This document shows positions 1 through 11,665 of a stretch of DNA of 63,402 nt, piece after piece. The notes beneath the pieces were generated by a model. That model saw only the letters and a list, made by a program, of their open reading frames with translations, made no database searches and had not been told where the DNA came from. Each line of letters begins with the position of its first letter. Within the stretch, counting starts at the first letter, position 1. A program made the position numbers and the translations under genes. The DNA is from Hypholoma sublateritium FD-334 SS-4 (Eukaryota > Basidiomycota > Agaricomycetes > Agaricales > Strophariaceae), in assembly GCA_000827495.1 (NCBI GenBank), contig KN817682.1, forward strand, positions 1-63,402. Reading direction: 5' to 3'.

Positions 1-267
1 GTGAGCGAGGCATTGTAAACGTAAAAATGAGATATTAAATGACAGAGAACGAGTTTGGCGAGAGGCTAGTGACTCAGCTGAACGGCGAGGGCAACAAGAA
101 CGGAGGGAATGGAACATCTTACGGCTGCTTATAGTATTCTGTAGCCCAACACCTGCCTTAGTAAGCAGACATATTTGGTAGTCCCACTGTTCTGGACCTT
201 TTGTTGTTGAAGGTAAAAGATGATTCGAGGTAAGGAATGATTCGAATGACATCAAGAAGTTACGAGC

Positions 268-3200
268 CTAAGATACTTCGTAGTTACCGCTCAGATATGC
301 AACGTCAAGCCCCGGTCGCTCTACGAGGTAATAATACTCCTCTGCCCCATCCATATCCCTCTCCCCGTCCATAGTAGACTCCATACCCCTCTCCCCTTCG
401 ATACCTCTCTCCCTGTCTATATCCAATTCCCTGTTGACGACATCGCTGACAGCTGTGGGAAGGGGGTGCGGAATCATCGCGATAACCGCTTTGATGCAGG
501 TGGCATTGATAATGAAAATGTTCCGATGACCGAGGTATTTGCATAATATGAATGTTCCGTGTGATTCAGCGATGAGGGCAGGCAGTGGCGATGCGAAAAC
601 CGAGACAACAGCAAGTGTTAAGAGCGAGCCCTTGATACGACATTGATAGTAATATAAGACTTCTCCTAGTGAATAAGAATCATTTGTGAAAAACTGATGA
701 ATTGAAATAAGTAGAGTCGGAATGAAAAATCAACACGACATACTTACCTTGATATATCTGGCAGTTCGGATTTTATTAATGGGTTTCAAGGCCTCCTTCC
801 ATNGTGACCTGGCTATTTGCCCATTGGGCAGACGAAGCCTAGCCCATCNAACGATCTTCGGTGGCCATTCGGTCCCAAACTGTGTGAGAGAGTGATAACG
901 TGTGAGATACAGTCTGAAAGCTGCAGCCTCCGCCTCCTCCATGACCCTGCTGTATCGATCTTGGGCTCGGAGAAGTAAATAACCTCCACCAAGATCAAGT
1001 GCGCCGCGGGGGAAGTCACGCTCTGTTGGCTGGAGATCTGGAAATATAGCAATGAGGGCATTAGTCTGGCAGCGAAGTAGACCACGTTGAGATAAGTTGG
1101 CAAAGGGATTGGAAGGCTGCCGAATTTCTTCACCAAGATTGCCAATTGTTCGTTCCATCGTCCACTGCGAGGAACAAATTGGGGGCCCAATTCTTGTGAC
1201 TTCTGATGCGAGGTGTAGGAGTGCGTGAATACTTTGTCGGCAAAAATGAATACGATCTTCGCGCCGCTGATAGTAAAGAGTTTCAAACTCGAAGGCAAAT
1301 GAGCGAAGAAGGTGATCGGCCAAAACGAGGTCAGCAGAGCCAATGCGATATTGCTGAATAATACGCATTGCTCGAACGAGTTTGCAGAAGTGAGAATAGT
1401 AAGGCTGTGGGAGAATTCCAAAGAGGAGAGCTGGAGCAAGTCCGTATAAATACAGGAGCCACTCCCATGCCTTGTACCCGCTGCTGATTTTCTCGGCTAT
1501 ATTACGAGGAGGTCGATCAAATGACCCGGGGAGGTAAGGAGTTGCCGCCGCAACAGCTGCACCATGCTCCTCCCAGACTTCTCCATGAAGTACGGCCCAT
1601 GGCCAGTTTGATGGGGGGTCATGCTGATCGTGGTCAAATAGGCCACGCCAAAGAGGTAAGAGGAGGTCAGATAAATTGAACGTGCTGAGGTGCATGATGT
1701 CCGATCCAAAGCATCGAGGAATTTGCAGAGTGGAGCATGTAGGAAGGCCGAGAAAAATAGTTGGTTTGACAATGCCTGTCTGAAGACGTCGCTTCTTGTA
1801 TTGGGTGTCGTTAGGAGAGGCCAGGAGAAAGCGAAGGTTGGTAAAGTAATGACTGCATGAGGTAGATACTGAGAAGTGAGAGAGATCTGGGTGATCACAG
1901 CCAGCCATTTTGTAGCCTATTGGCTTAAGAAGTGCCGGATAATAGTGTGGACCATTTGCTTTGTGTCGACCTGGGGTTGGACAGTAAAGACGGCACCCGA
2001 ACTTCCCATGGTGACCAACAAGGCTGGTGAGATAAGCCATTGCTGGACCATCGGCGGTATTGAGTGCTAGAAATGGTCGACTCGTGAACGTCTGGTCGAC
2101 CTCGGCATTCCAGATGACCAAGCCTTCTTTTTGTAAGGCAGCTAGATGATAGAGCCCGGGAAAAAGGAAAGAATCGAGATGTTTCGGCTTTTTTGGACCA
2201 GGTATGAAACCTCCAGGAATAACAAATTCCTTTTTGTAGCGCTCCTCCNGACACAAGTCAAGTAGGACCCAGATATAAATCCAACAATCGGACATTTTGT
2301 GAGCATAGAGTTGAGCACCGTCAATGGAAAACATCAGAACAATATCGTGGTCGGTAATGTTACCATTCCGTATGTTTTCAAGGTAATCACTACCGTGAAA
2401 AAAATCTTCGTAGATNGGAATTCTTCCATTGTTGCTCTGTAAATTTTCGATGATTTCTTGAGTTTTGTTTCGTCGGTAGTTAAATTTTCGAGCGCTACGA
2501 GGATCACGCCATAGAGCTTGTAGTACTGGGCCGATTGGCATAGTGTGAAATTCGCGGTATGTTCCAGATATTGGACAGCGTTTGGGCTCGTTGCACTTGG
2601 GGCAGTGGTCCAGGTCTGCGAATGGCCCCGTGAAAGCTATGCAACTATTCTTGCACATAGGGTGAACAATTGAATCGACGCCTGTAATATTCGCGAGCAT
2701 TTTTTTCATTTGATTATAAGAAGGTAGGTTGTCTTCTGGGTGACGCCTCATCACGGACTCTCGCGCGGTGTTATAGACATCTATCGATGCTTTAAGGCTG
2801 GCTAGAAACAGATCGAAGGCTAGTCGTAGGTCCGGCTGACTATCCAGTGTGAATCGTTCACGCGGCGGGTTCTTCAACCGATCAAGAGCCTCGGAATCAA
2901 GACCACTATGCCTCCCATTCAAAGAAGCGCCCTTGAGCTCCCGAATAAAGTCGTTGCCTAGGCGAAGTTCTGCCAAACAAGTATTCTCAAGGAGCTGCTC
3001 AAAGTGGGGGCCAGTGTTTTCGCTCCCTGTAGGTTCTTCAAGTTGGCGTCCGGATTGCCGTTCATTTCCAAATTCAATTTGCGACTCGTCGAGACAGCCC
3101 GGGTCTGCGAGATCAGGTTCATCGAGTAAATTCACAGCACGGTCAACACCGAGAGGCCTCTCTTGAGCCGAAGGCAGTGGGGAATCTGAGTCGTCCTTTA

Positions 3201-3529
3201 ATAAAAAATATGAGATAGTTAATGCTTCAAAATTGATAATTTGAACTCACACATGCAGCCGCGCCGAGAGTCTCCATTGCTGGCTGCACTCCGAACTTGG
3301 CATGCCGTAGAAACGAGGACTTTGAGACTTCTCGCGGCGTACCCTTGCAGAACTTGATACAAGAGCAGAAATACTTCTTTGCAGACTTTGAAGGCTCTTT
3401 AGGCATCGGGTCATTACAAAGAAGAGGATGTTCATCGTACATCTCCCCCACGCGTCGATTTGCAATCATGCAAGTTACATAAATTGATATATCTTGAATA
3501 TGATTGAACTGCACATGGTAATTTACCAT
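268..3529 (-). mobile_element. Tnp2/CACTA-like DNA transposase gene, three exons
   Basis: Three exons join in frame: 3529 or 3406 to 3251, 3195 to 744, and 665 to 268 (stop). From the internal ATG at 3406 the product is 1001 residues. The N-terminus has a Cys-rich stretch (CSCIKFCKG) followed by VSKSSFLRHA, typical of zinc-finger heads of basidiomycete transposases. The middle has CKNSC...CPKC, a VLMFSIDGAQLY segment and GSDIMHLSTFNLSDLLLPLW. The C-terminal exon carries the GLDVA tail seen in this family. I place it in the Tnp2/CMC group from these motifs; a Plavaka-type assignment is possible. Ns at 803, 849, 2250 and 2416 give ambiguous residues but do not break the frame. No terminal inverted repeats were found; the outer end past the 3' side of the gene is probably outside the window. 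It lies directly upstream of a 5'-truncated aminopeptidase gene on the other strand. Confidence 0.8.
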
Positions 3530-3713
3530 TCTTAGTATGTTTTTGCAAGTTCAGCCGTATGTAAACATGTACAAAAAGCAGTCTTCGGCCCCGTGGTAGC
3601 GCGTGGCAGCGCAAACATATCCATGCAAACCGCCTGTATTATGAACAACTCGATGGATACTACAACATGCCGGGATATACGACCACGGTCAACGTGATTC
3701 GGCTTTATCGGAG

Positions 3714-6686
3714 GTGATTTTCACTGGGCATCAAGCCCAATTCGTGCTCGATGTCACGGCGGCCTGTTTGCCTCTGTACGAAGAGGTATTCAAAGTTGAG
3801 TATCCGTTGCCTAAGCTGGATACTCTCTTGGTAAGTACATAATGCTTATGCTGGATATTTGATTGTCCCGATTTAATTGTAATTCATCAACTGGGAACTA
3901 GGCGCATGACTTCGAAGGCGCGATGGAACACTGGGGATTGATCACCGGGGCAACCCAGATACTATTGATTGATCTTATAAAGTCTACCCAACAAGAAAAG
4001 GTGTCTGTTTTTCACATCCAATGCCATGAGATAGCGCATATGTGGTAGGCAACTTCGTGATACAACGCTGGAAATCGCCGCTTACGCACCGTTCACACAG
4101 GTTCGGCAATATAACGACAATGAAATGGTGGGATACGCTGTATTTGAATGAAGGTACGTACAGAGCTAGCGTTGTCGTGATAATTCTCTGAGACGCTCGT
4201 TTGCAGGATTTGCAACGCTGGTACGTTGTGTGTAGCATTTCTCACGCAGAGCCTGTGTGCCATACTTATTCATGTCCCCGTTGAATGAAGATGGGCGAGC
4301 TCATTATACCAGATAGGTAAGTAAACTCTGCATTTTATCTCCAAGAACGTGCCTTTCAACTGGCCAAAATGTGCAGAATCCATCCAGAATGGCGTGCAGG
4401 CTCCGAATTTGTGGTCGGGCACTTCAATCGTGCACTGAACCTTGACGCAAAGCTGTCATCTCATCCAGTCGAAGTGGAATGTCCTGATGCTAATCGCATC
4501 AATGAGGTTAGCACCCTTCTTGTTTTTATTTGCAATGTCCTAACTGTGTATATCCATTAGATGTTCGACGATCTCTCTTATTCTAAGGCAGGCTCCGGTT
4601 TGTTCTTCGCTACTATTCTTCATGTCCAATCATCTGAGGCACTGTACTTTGGTCCCTGTAGTTCTTCGCATGCTCTCGCACTATGTCGGCGCAGATAAAT
4701 TTTTAGAGGGCGTCTCACTCTATCTCAAAGCGCACCTCTTCGGCAACGCTGTGACTCACGATCTCTGGCAAGGCATTAGCGCGGCCACAGGAATCGATAT
4801 TGCCGAGCTCATGGATGATTGGATCACGAAGATTGGGTATCCGGTACTGACTGTGACAGAGAACGTCGCTGGAATTCATGTTCGTCAAGATAGGTTCTTG
4901 GAGACTGGACCTGCCGATCCAAAGGACAACGAAACTATTTGGTATATTATATTTTGCTCAAGTAATAGAGCATAGCTAAGCCGTAGAAATTTAGGAATAT
5001 CCCGTTGAGTTTGCTGTCAACTGAACATGGCATTTCCTCCGTGGATAAAGCGATGGTTTTGCGCGAACGAGAGGCAACGTTTGTCGTAGATACGACAAAG
5101 CCCTTCAAACTAAATACCGGAACTAAAGGGGTTTGTATGTAAGCTCCATGCTTCGTGGAGACCGGCGCTGATACGAGTTTTACTCTCACAGACCGCGTAC
5201 TCTACACCCCAAAACGCCTTGCAAAAATCGCAACAGAAGCAGCACAGCCTAAGTCTGTATTTTCTCTCGACGATAGAACAGGTCTTTTACAGGATGCATT
5301 TGCGCTATCGAAAGCGGGCTTTTCAACGCCCAGCAGCTCCTTGACCGTCGTTGACCTATGGAGATCCGAGAAAGAGTGTACGCTTTGATTGTTTACAAGA
5401 AAGTTCTGCCGCAAAGCTAACTTCCTCGTAGACGTGGTGTGGGAAGGCATGGCCGCAGGTCTGGATGAGCTCGTATCTATCTGGTGGGAAGATGCTAGTG
5501 TAGTGGAGAATTTGAAAAGGTTCCAACGCGTAAGTGCTGCTCTACCCGTCGGCGTCTATCAGGTACACTCTGAACCTTTGATCCAGACTCTTTTTGTCCC
5601 GCTGGTTGAAAGGCTTGGGTATGAATATAGTGAAAACGATTCCAGAGACAGGATACTACTCAGAACACTGGCTATTACTCAAGCCGCTGCCGCTGATGAC
5701 AAAGGGTACATTAAATGAAGTACGCAAAGCAACGCAACACTAATTGCAATCTCAGAGTACTGCAAGTACTGCAAGCGAAGTTCAAGCGATTCTTGAAAAC
5801 GGGCAATAACTCACATATCCCCGCTGAGCTCCAGCAAGTCACCTATGCAGTGGTATGCAGCGCAATATTGTCCATTTTATGCCGGCAGGGCTTATAAATA
5901 TGTTTTAACAGGCTGTTAAATTCGGTGGTCGCGTTGAGTATGATACAATTGTCAAAATATTCGAACTGCGAAGGACGCCCTCGGAACAAAAGGCTGCGAG
6001 GTAAAGTGAATCCTGCGGAAGTGAAGTTACCAAATTACTGACTACTTATGTAAAGCTTCGCGATGGGTGCCTCCCAGGACTTGGAGATTATTCACGAGAC
6101 GACAGAATTTATCGTCAACAAGGCACGCGACCAAGATCTCATCCCCTTATTTGCCGCGCTTTCCGCCAATTTTGCTTCCAGGAGGGCTGCAACACAAACA
6201 TTTATGCAAAACTATGATACAGTCAGTATGGCTCTGTGGTATGATCTGCATATCTTGATCAAGATTAATTATTTCTCCAGTTCTACAACCGCTACAAGGA
6301 TCAACTTAGCCTCGGAGTTCTGGTTTCGGTACTTATCATGATTCCGGACTATTGTCGTGCCGAAAATTCACTTATTGACTCAATTTAGGCGTGTTTGAAC
6401 TACTACTCCAGCCAAGCTGACTATCAAGCCATCGAGACTTATTTCAAGGTGCGTTGGGAAAGGGTCGCTCGCATGAAATCAATAAGAACTCATAATGCGC
6501 GAACCATTAGGTCAAGGACACCTCTAAATATAGTCATGCATTAGCGCAGAGCTTGGATGGAATCAAGGCTCGGAGTGCATACGTTGAGGTGAAAGTTACT
6601 TGGGCCGTGAAAGGGGATTCCGCTGACAAAAACCCCTTTAGCGCGCCACCGCAGATATTCTCGACTGGTTTCACAAGAACATATAA
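3714..6686 (+). CDS. M1-family zinc aminopeptidase, N-terminal part missing
   Basis: A chain of many small exons reads in one frame from about 3714 to the TAA at 6686. Visible exons include 3714-3830, 3902-4044, 4101-4153, 4207-4220 (14 nt), 4291-4316, 4377-4506, 4561-4597, 4662-4941, 4995-5134 and 5192-5377, then further exons to the end. Zinc site: HEIAH, 18 residues, then E in YLNEGFATL. The catalytic Tyr region SYSKAGSVLRML is present, as is the C-terminal ERAP1-like helical domain, ending DWFHKN. The family's exopeptidase GAMEN motif reads GAMEH here. The N-terminal beta domain (roughly 230 residues in this family) is absent: upstream of 3714 no matching frame is seen and a transposase gene begins within 200 bp. 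Either the transposon split the gene and the 5' exons lie left of the window, or this is a truncated relic. Frame and splice sites are intact in what remains, so any decay is recent. Confidence 0.8.
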
Positions 6687-7279
6687 TTGCATATAGAGTC
6701 GAATATCAGCTTGAAGTTTTACCTAGGCAATGTGTATTCATGTATGGGAGAATTTACCATTGACGTTATCCTGATGTACATGATATTGCGACTTTCTTGC
6801 AATTTATTGGTGTCTCATGTCAAATCCACTTGATCATTACAATATATCTCACATCTAGCATGCTGAACTTGTGTTACTAATGTACTTGAGTACTGCAGCA
6901 GCATAAATGCCGACATAAGTGGTCCAATCTCACAATGTTCCCTACCTCATTGACTCACCGGAATTTCCAAACTTCTTTCAGACGCCGAGATTGACGCAAG
7001 CCATATCTAAGTCAACCGATAGGTATGTACATATCTGGATGGGAAGATATAAATCGTTTGATTGCCTCATGCAATAACATAGACAAAATTGATGCGTGTA
7101 AAAGCAATTTCTCCAGTTTAGTTAAGACATAACGTATGGATCCAAGCCTGTGACAAACCAAATACTTCCTATGCGTGTACACGTACAACATTAGTGATCT
7201 TCGAAGTGAGCCTACGATAAAGTTCCGAATAGACAATAAAGATATTGCACAACGGCGATATCCGCTGATGGGTATCCGG
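6687..7279. other. Convergent intergenic stretch
   Basis: AT-rich 3' flank shared by the aminopeptidase (+) and the J-domain gene (-). Only short unsupported open frames; nothing else recognised. Confidence 0.5.
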
Positions 7280-9627
7280 TTATTTTCCGCCCCACAAGCG
7301 TCGCACGAAGTGCATCATGCGCGGTTGAGGGGGCAAAATTTCCCAGCTGCAGTTCAAAATACACGTTAGCAAGCAACAACGCGGAGGAAACAGCTCCACT
7401 TACTGCACAATCAAATTCCCCCGCCCAACCACCTGCGCGCGATCACGGATTGGCATCCCCGCTGCCTTGATCACACTCCGCCCTTTCATGCTTTTTTCCA
7501 TCTGGTAGTTGATCCTGACACTCAGCGGCCGGCCGTCGATCCCAGTGATCGGTACCTCACCGCCCTGCCGGCGCAGCTCGTCGGCCCATGGCAGCCGTAC
7601 GTCCAGCACGAGGTCGTCCTGAGCGCGCACGAAGTGCGCGTGCCGCAGCTCCTCGACCACGAATGCGATGTCCTGGAACAAGCCCGGCGTGCGCTCGTGC
7701 CCGACGTTGCGGCACATGATGCGCGTCCCGCCGCGGCAGCCCGCCGGGATGTCGATCTCAATCACAACGTGCTTGCGCTTCCCCGGCGCGAGGTACGCGC
7801 GAGTGATTCCAAAGCTGAAGTGCTTCCCTCGGAAAATGTCCTCAAGCGCGAGGGCCATCGAGTAAACCCACTCGCCCGCGGGTCCCGGCCCGAGGGAGTG
7901 TAACGGGATGTCGTACGGCGACGCTGCGTTCCGCGGGTTAGGTGGAGGCATTTTTGGGGCGTGCGGTGGATTATATTCCGGACCAACTGGCCTGTGTGAC
8001 GTAGGGGGGTTCATGGGCGGGCGGGGATTCACGGAGGGGTATGGGTTTGCAGGTAGGCGTGGGTTGACAGGTGGGTATGGATTGGCGGGTGGGTGCGAGT
8101 TGGGGGGTATGTGTGAGTTGGGGGGTATGTGCGAGTTTTGGGGTGGCCGGTTGGGGGCGCTTGTAGGCGGGTGTGGGTTGGCAGGTGCGCGACTGGGACC
8201 GTTCATTGGCGGGTGTGAGTTGGCGGGCTGGCGGGCGGGCGCATTCATCGGCGGCTGTGAATGAGGCGCTTGACGATTTTGGGTGTTTATAGGCGGGTGC
8301 CCATTCACGGGAGGTCGATTGGGGGCGTTCGTGGGGGGTATTGGATTTCCGTGTGGCCGGTTGGGAGCGTTCGCAGGCGGGCGTGGATTGACGGGTTCGT
8401 GTGGGTCGGCGGGGAAGCGCGAGTTGACGTGTGGGTGCGGATTAGCGGGGGGCGGGTGTGCGTTGACCGGTGCGCGTGGATTGACAGGCGGCTGTGGAGG
8501 AACGGCAGGTGGGCGTGCGTTAATGGGCGCGCGCCGATCGAGAGGTGGTTGGGGATGGACGGCAGGAGCGCGTGCGTTAAGGGGAGGGTGCGCGTTAATA
8601 GGTGCGCGTGGATCGACCTGAGGCTGCTGTGGATGGGTGGCAGGCGCGCGCGCGTTAACGGGCGGCCGTGCATTAGCAGGTGCGCGTGGATCGACGGGCG
8701 GCTGTGGATGGGTGGCAGGCGCGCGGGCGTTGACGGGCGGCTGTGGATTGGCGGGCGGACGTGAGTTATTGGGTGGGTGTGGGGTATTGCTGCAAATGAT
8801 CAGATCAAACTTCATTTACAGAGATAAGTGAAACTGCTTACACAGGCGGCCGATGGTTAGTTTTTGGTGGAGGAGGAGCGGATGGACCGGCATACGCATT
8901 CGGAGGGTTGTTTCTTGCTGGGGGAGCCCTTGATGGTTTGGGTGCTTTCGGAGCCGGAGGTGGCATAGGGGGCATGGGTGCAAATGCGGGCGGGGGGGTA
9001 TATACAGCAGGTCCCTGGCCTGCACCTCGTGGAGGTGGTTGGTAGCTGAACGTGTGGGGACGACCAGTAGCATTTCCGCGGCGTTGAGCATCGGCTTTGC
9101 GTTTACCACTTCCCCACAATGAGCGCAAACTTCCGCGCTTGCTCGACGCGGGAGTTGGCAAGGTTTCCGCGCTGCCGGAGGCGACCATGTGCACGAACGA
9201 TTCGACTGATATCGACGATTCGCTGCTGGTCTTGTGGACCATAGGCGTAGGAGGCCGCCTTCTCGGAGGTTGTTCGCGATGGTTGTTGGCCATGGGTGAC
9301 TGGACGCGCCCTTCTCTTACCAGCGTCCTGTATGCGTCGGTGACCTGTTGCAGAAGGGAAGCATGAGGCACGGCCTGTGTGTGTCCGGTGATGTCACCAT
9401 CGGAGTGAGCACATACCTCGAGGAAGCGGCGCGTCGCTGAATCTTTATCGTGACTGTTGTGATGACGGTCTGGATGCCATTTTAAAGCCTAAAGCACAAT
9501 GAACACACCCTCATGGAAATCAGGGACGCTGATGAATCGCTACCATTATCCTGTACGCATTCTTGATTTCGTCTGCGTTCGCGCCATCCGGGACACCTAG
9601 GACTCGGTATGCCCCCTTCGAGGTCAT
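7280..9627 (-). CDS. DnaJ/Hsp40 co-chaperone with long proline-rich repeat linker
   Basis: Five exons join in frame: 9627-9544, 9488-9417, 9374-8842, 8789-7404, 7346-7280, giving 713 residues. The J domain is at the N-terminus (YRVLGV start, helix II, then the essential HPD in ALKWHPDRHH split by an intron). There is no Cys-rich zinc domain. A linker of roughly 280 residues made of repeats like PPVNARAP and PANPHPP follows. The C-terminal 170 residues match the type-B Hsp40 substrate-binding domain (GKRKHVVIEIDIPAG, IAFVVEELRHAHFVR, GRGNLIV). The last exon supplies HWEILPPQPRM...LWGGK. The ATG at 9627 was chosen because the J-domain helix follows at once. It should stimulate an Hsp70 ATPase in the cytosol. 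J-domain proteins usually have a Gly/Phe-rich linker; this Pro/Asn repeat is unusual in kind and length. Confidence 0.88.
7950..8789 (-). repeat. In-frame proline-rich minisatellite inside the J-domain gene
   Basis: The minus strand codes for runs of short units such as PPVNARAP, PPANPH and PPINAR with a period of about 6-9 codons. Units diverge by substitution (V/A/I, R/H/Q) but hardly change spacing, so the reading frame stays open. Adjacent units between about 8440 and 8760 are the most alike, which suggests recent unit duplication there. Confidence 0.75.
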
Positions 9628-11665
9628 TGAAACAGCTGGGAAGACGGGACCCTCAGCGGAGAGTGAGACGGAAGCATAGTCATCGGGTTCTGTCTTGAAC
9701 GATAGCTTTTATCCCTCTTTCGGACCGAGAGCAGTGAGGCTCTGCTGACCACTGATATAGCCAAGATCACAAGGATAGCATCCGTAGATCTCTGGACACG
9801 GACACCGATACGTATGAGGTGCAGAAGCCATGCAGGAGTCCATGTGGGACCTCAGGCAGTCCGACTGCGGCCTCGTGTTGTTCGCAATGTGGAGGTCTCC
9901 GTAATATGAAGCTGGAACGAAGAAAGGCCGATGTTGCCGCCCCAAAGGCAAGCGTGGAAAGTAGGACCGTCAGAGGATCCCCAAGGAAAGCTCCGGAATG
10001 AAAGCACGTTGCAAGAAAGGCAGGTTTATTCTTCTTGGACAGCCTGAGGAGATGGACACTTTCTTTCACCTCGCCGCGATTGTGTGTACCAGCGGCGGCT
10101 AGGAGTAGTACAGCCCCGAAACATAAGGACAGCACAGCCTAAAGTGCGATCCCCAGAGCTGTCCTTCCAGACATTCTGTCACAGAGTTTGGGTTGACGCC
10201 GCGAGGCCTCGGATGATATGGTGAACTTGAAGCTGAGGAAGAATAAGGAACCGTGACTGCGCCAAACAAGCGGGGACAAACATCCGATTTTAATCTCCTC
10301 CAAGTCCGCTGGCTGAAATCATCACCTTATCTTCTCCCATATCGCATCCCCTCTCCCATAAATACGATAACAAACATCCGGATAGGACGATTTCTGAAAA
10401 AGAACGTGAATGAAGTTGACGGTACCGCAATCTCTACTGCCATTAATGAATGGCCTCCAGACCTCCAACCTCAGGCTTCCTACTTGAAGTCCGACTGGCA
10501 GATGCCTACCTTTCTCATTGCTCCAACATTGGACACCGGCGCCCGTTCGAAAGGTGTGTCAAATACAAGTAAGTCATATCAGCAACATATCAGGACGTTT
10601 ATAAACCTAGATAAGAGGCAAGCCCATTGTGACATCGGAGAACTTGAAGCTGACCTTCTCTCCCCCGAAATTTGAACGGCATTGCTAACAGTGTAATTTG
10701 TTCTCAGGTGGTGCCGTTGGCTTCTATGATTTTCGAGTTCGTAGGAGTGTACATTCCGGCTCTCGGGGAAAGTTCTGGACAGTTATAAACTTTCGGGGTT
10801 CATTCTACTAGATGCTGGATACCGTTGCGCATCATACACGTTGTGTCCCTGGCGTTCTGACTTTCATTAAGTATAAACGCCTGCCAGCATTAACACCTGC
10901 TATTACTAACACCGCTGCCACCTCGTGTCTCTTGCTTTCTAATTCTCGCTCGAGTCGTGTTCTTCAGCTTGATGTTCTTGACATCATACGATGCATTCCA
11001 TCATTTCGCAACCACACGAAGCGCAACCTTCACCTTTCCAAATCCGATATTCTGCTCTCAGCCATGCCAATGGATTTGATAATCTTCTTCCCTCCTTCCC
11101 TTCTGTCGATAATCCCTCATTGCTTCATAGGCTCAGAAGACGCGCTGATCAGTTCTCATACGTTGAATGATCATAGGGGTTGCATATCAACACTACGATA
11201 AGCGGCACCCTGGTCGATGGATTCCACCTTATTTACCAGCTTAATGGACTCGTTATCGAGTGTACACGTATACGAGCCCAGCCTTGTTTTCAACGCCTCG
11301 GAGAACTTGCTTCATAGTCCATTGTGTCTATTCGAACATCAGAAATTGATCAGGCTACACGGTAAACAGTATTTGGACACCCATATCCAACGCTCGCTCA
11401 TTACTTTCTACACGCGTAGAAGATTGGATTTCCATTGCATCAAAGCTCAAGATAATTGAATCATTTGAGTAATTTCCGTCTCGCAGATTGCTCGTAAATG
11501 GCCAATTGTTCACAATATTTACGCTTTACGCTCCAGATCGTCGACTTCCAGAAAATATAGCCCTTCCAATTGACTTAAATAATCATTATCCATGGATTCA
11601 ATCCGATTTCCATTGGTTCATATTATAATCGGATCCTGGAGTCCAACCCACCCTGCGCATCGCGA
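9628..11665. other. Gene-poor stretch, 2 kb
   Basis: Holds the promoter of the J-domain gene at its left end and the 3' flank of the permease at its right. Open frames at 9767-10135 (-; hydrophobic start, Leu/Ala-rich), 10253-10675 (+) and 10812-11201 (+) have no recognisable domain, and I could not join them into a convincing gene. The first is the best candidate for a real but unrecognised exon. Confidence 0.4.

Noticed and set aside
5529..5561. 33-bp candidate intron in the aminopeptidase
   Set aside because: GT-AG ends exist but the length is a multiple of three and very short, so either reading keeps frame; not called.
8261..8764. Gly/Arg-rich plus-strand frames
   Set aside because: Opposite strand of the proline-rich repeat in the J-domain gene; periodic but not coding.
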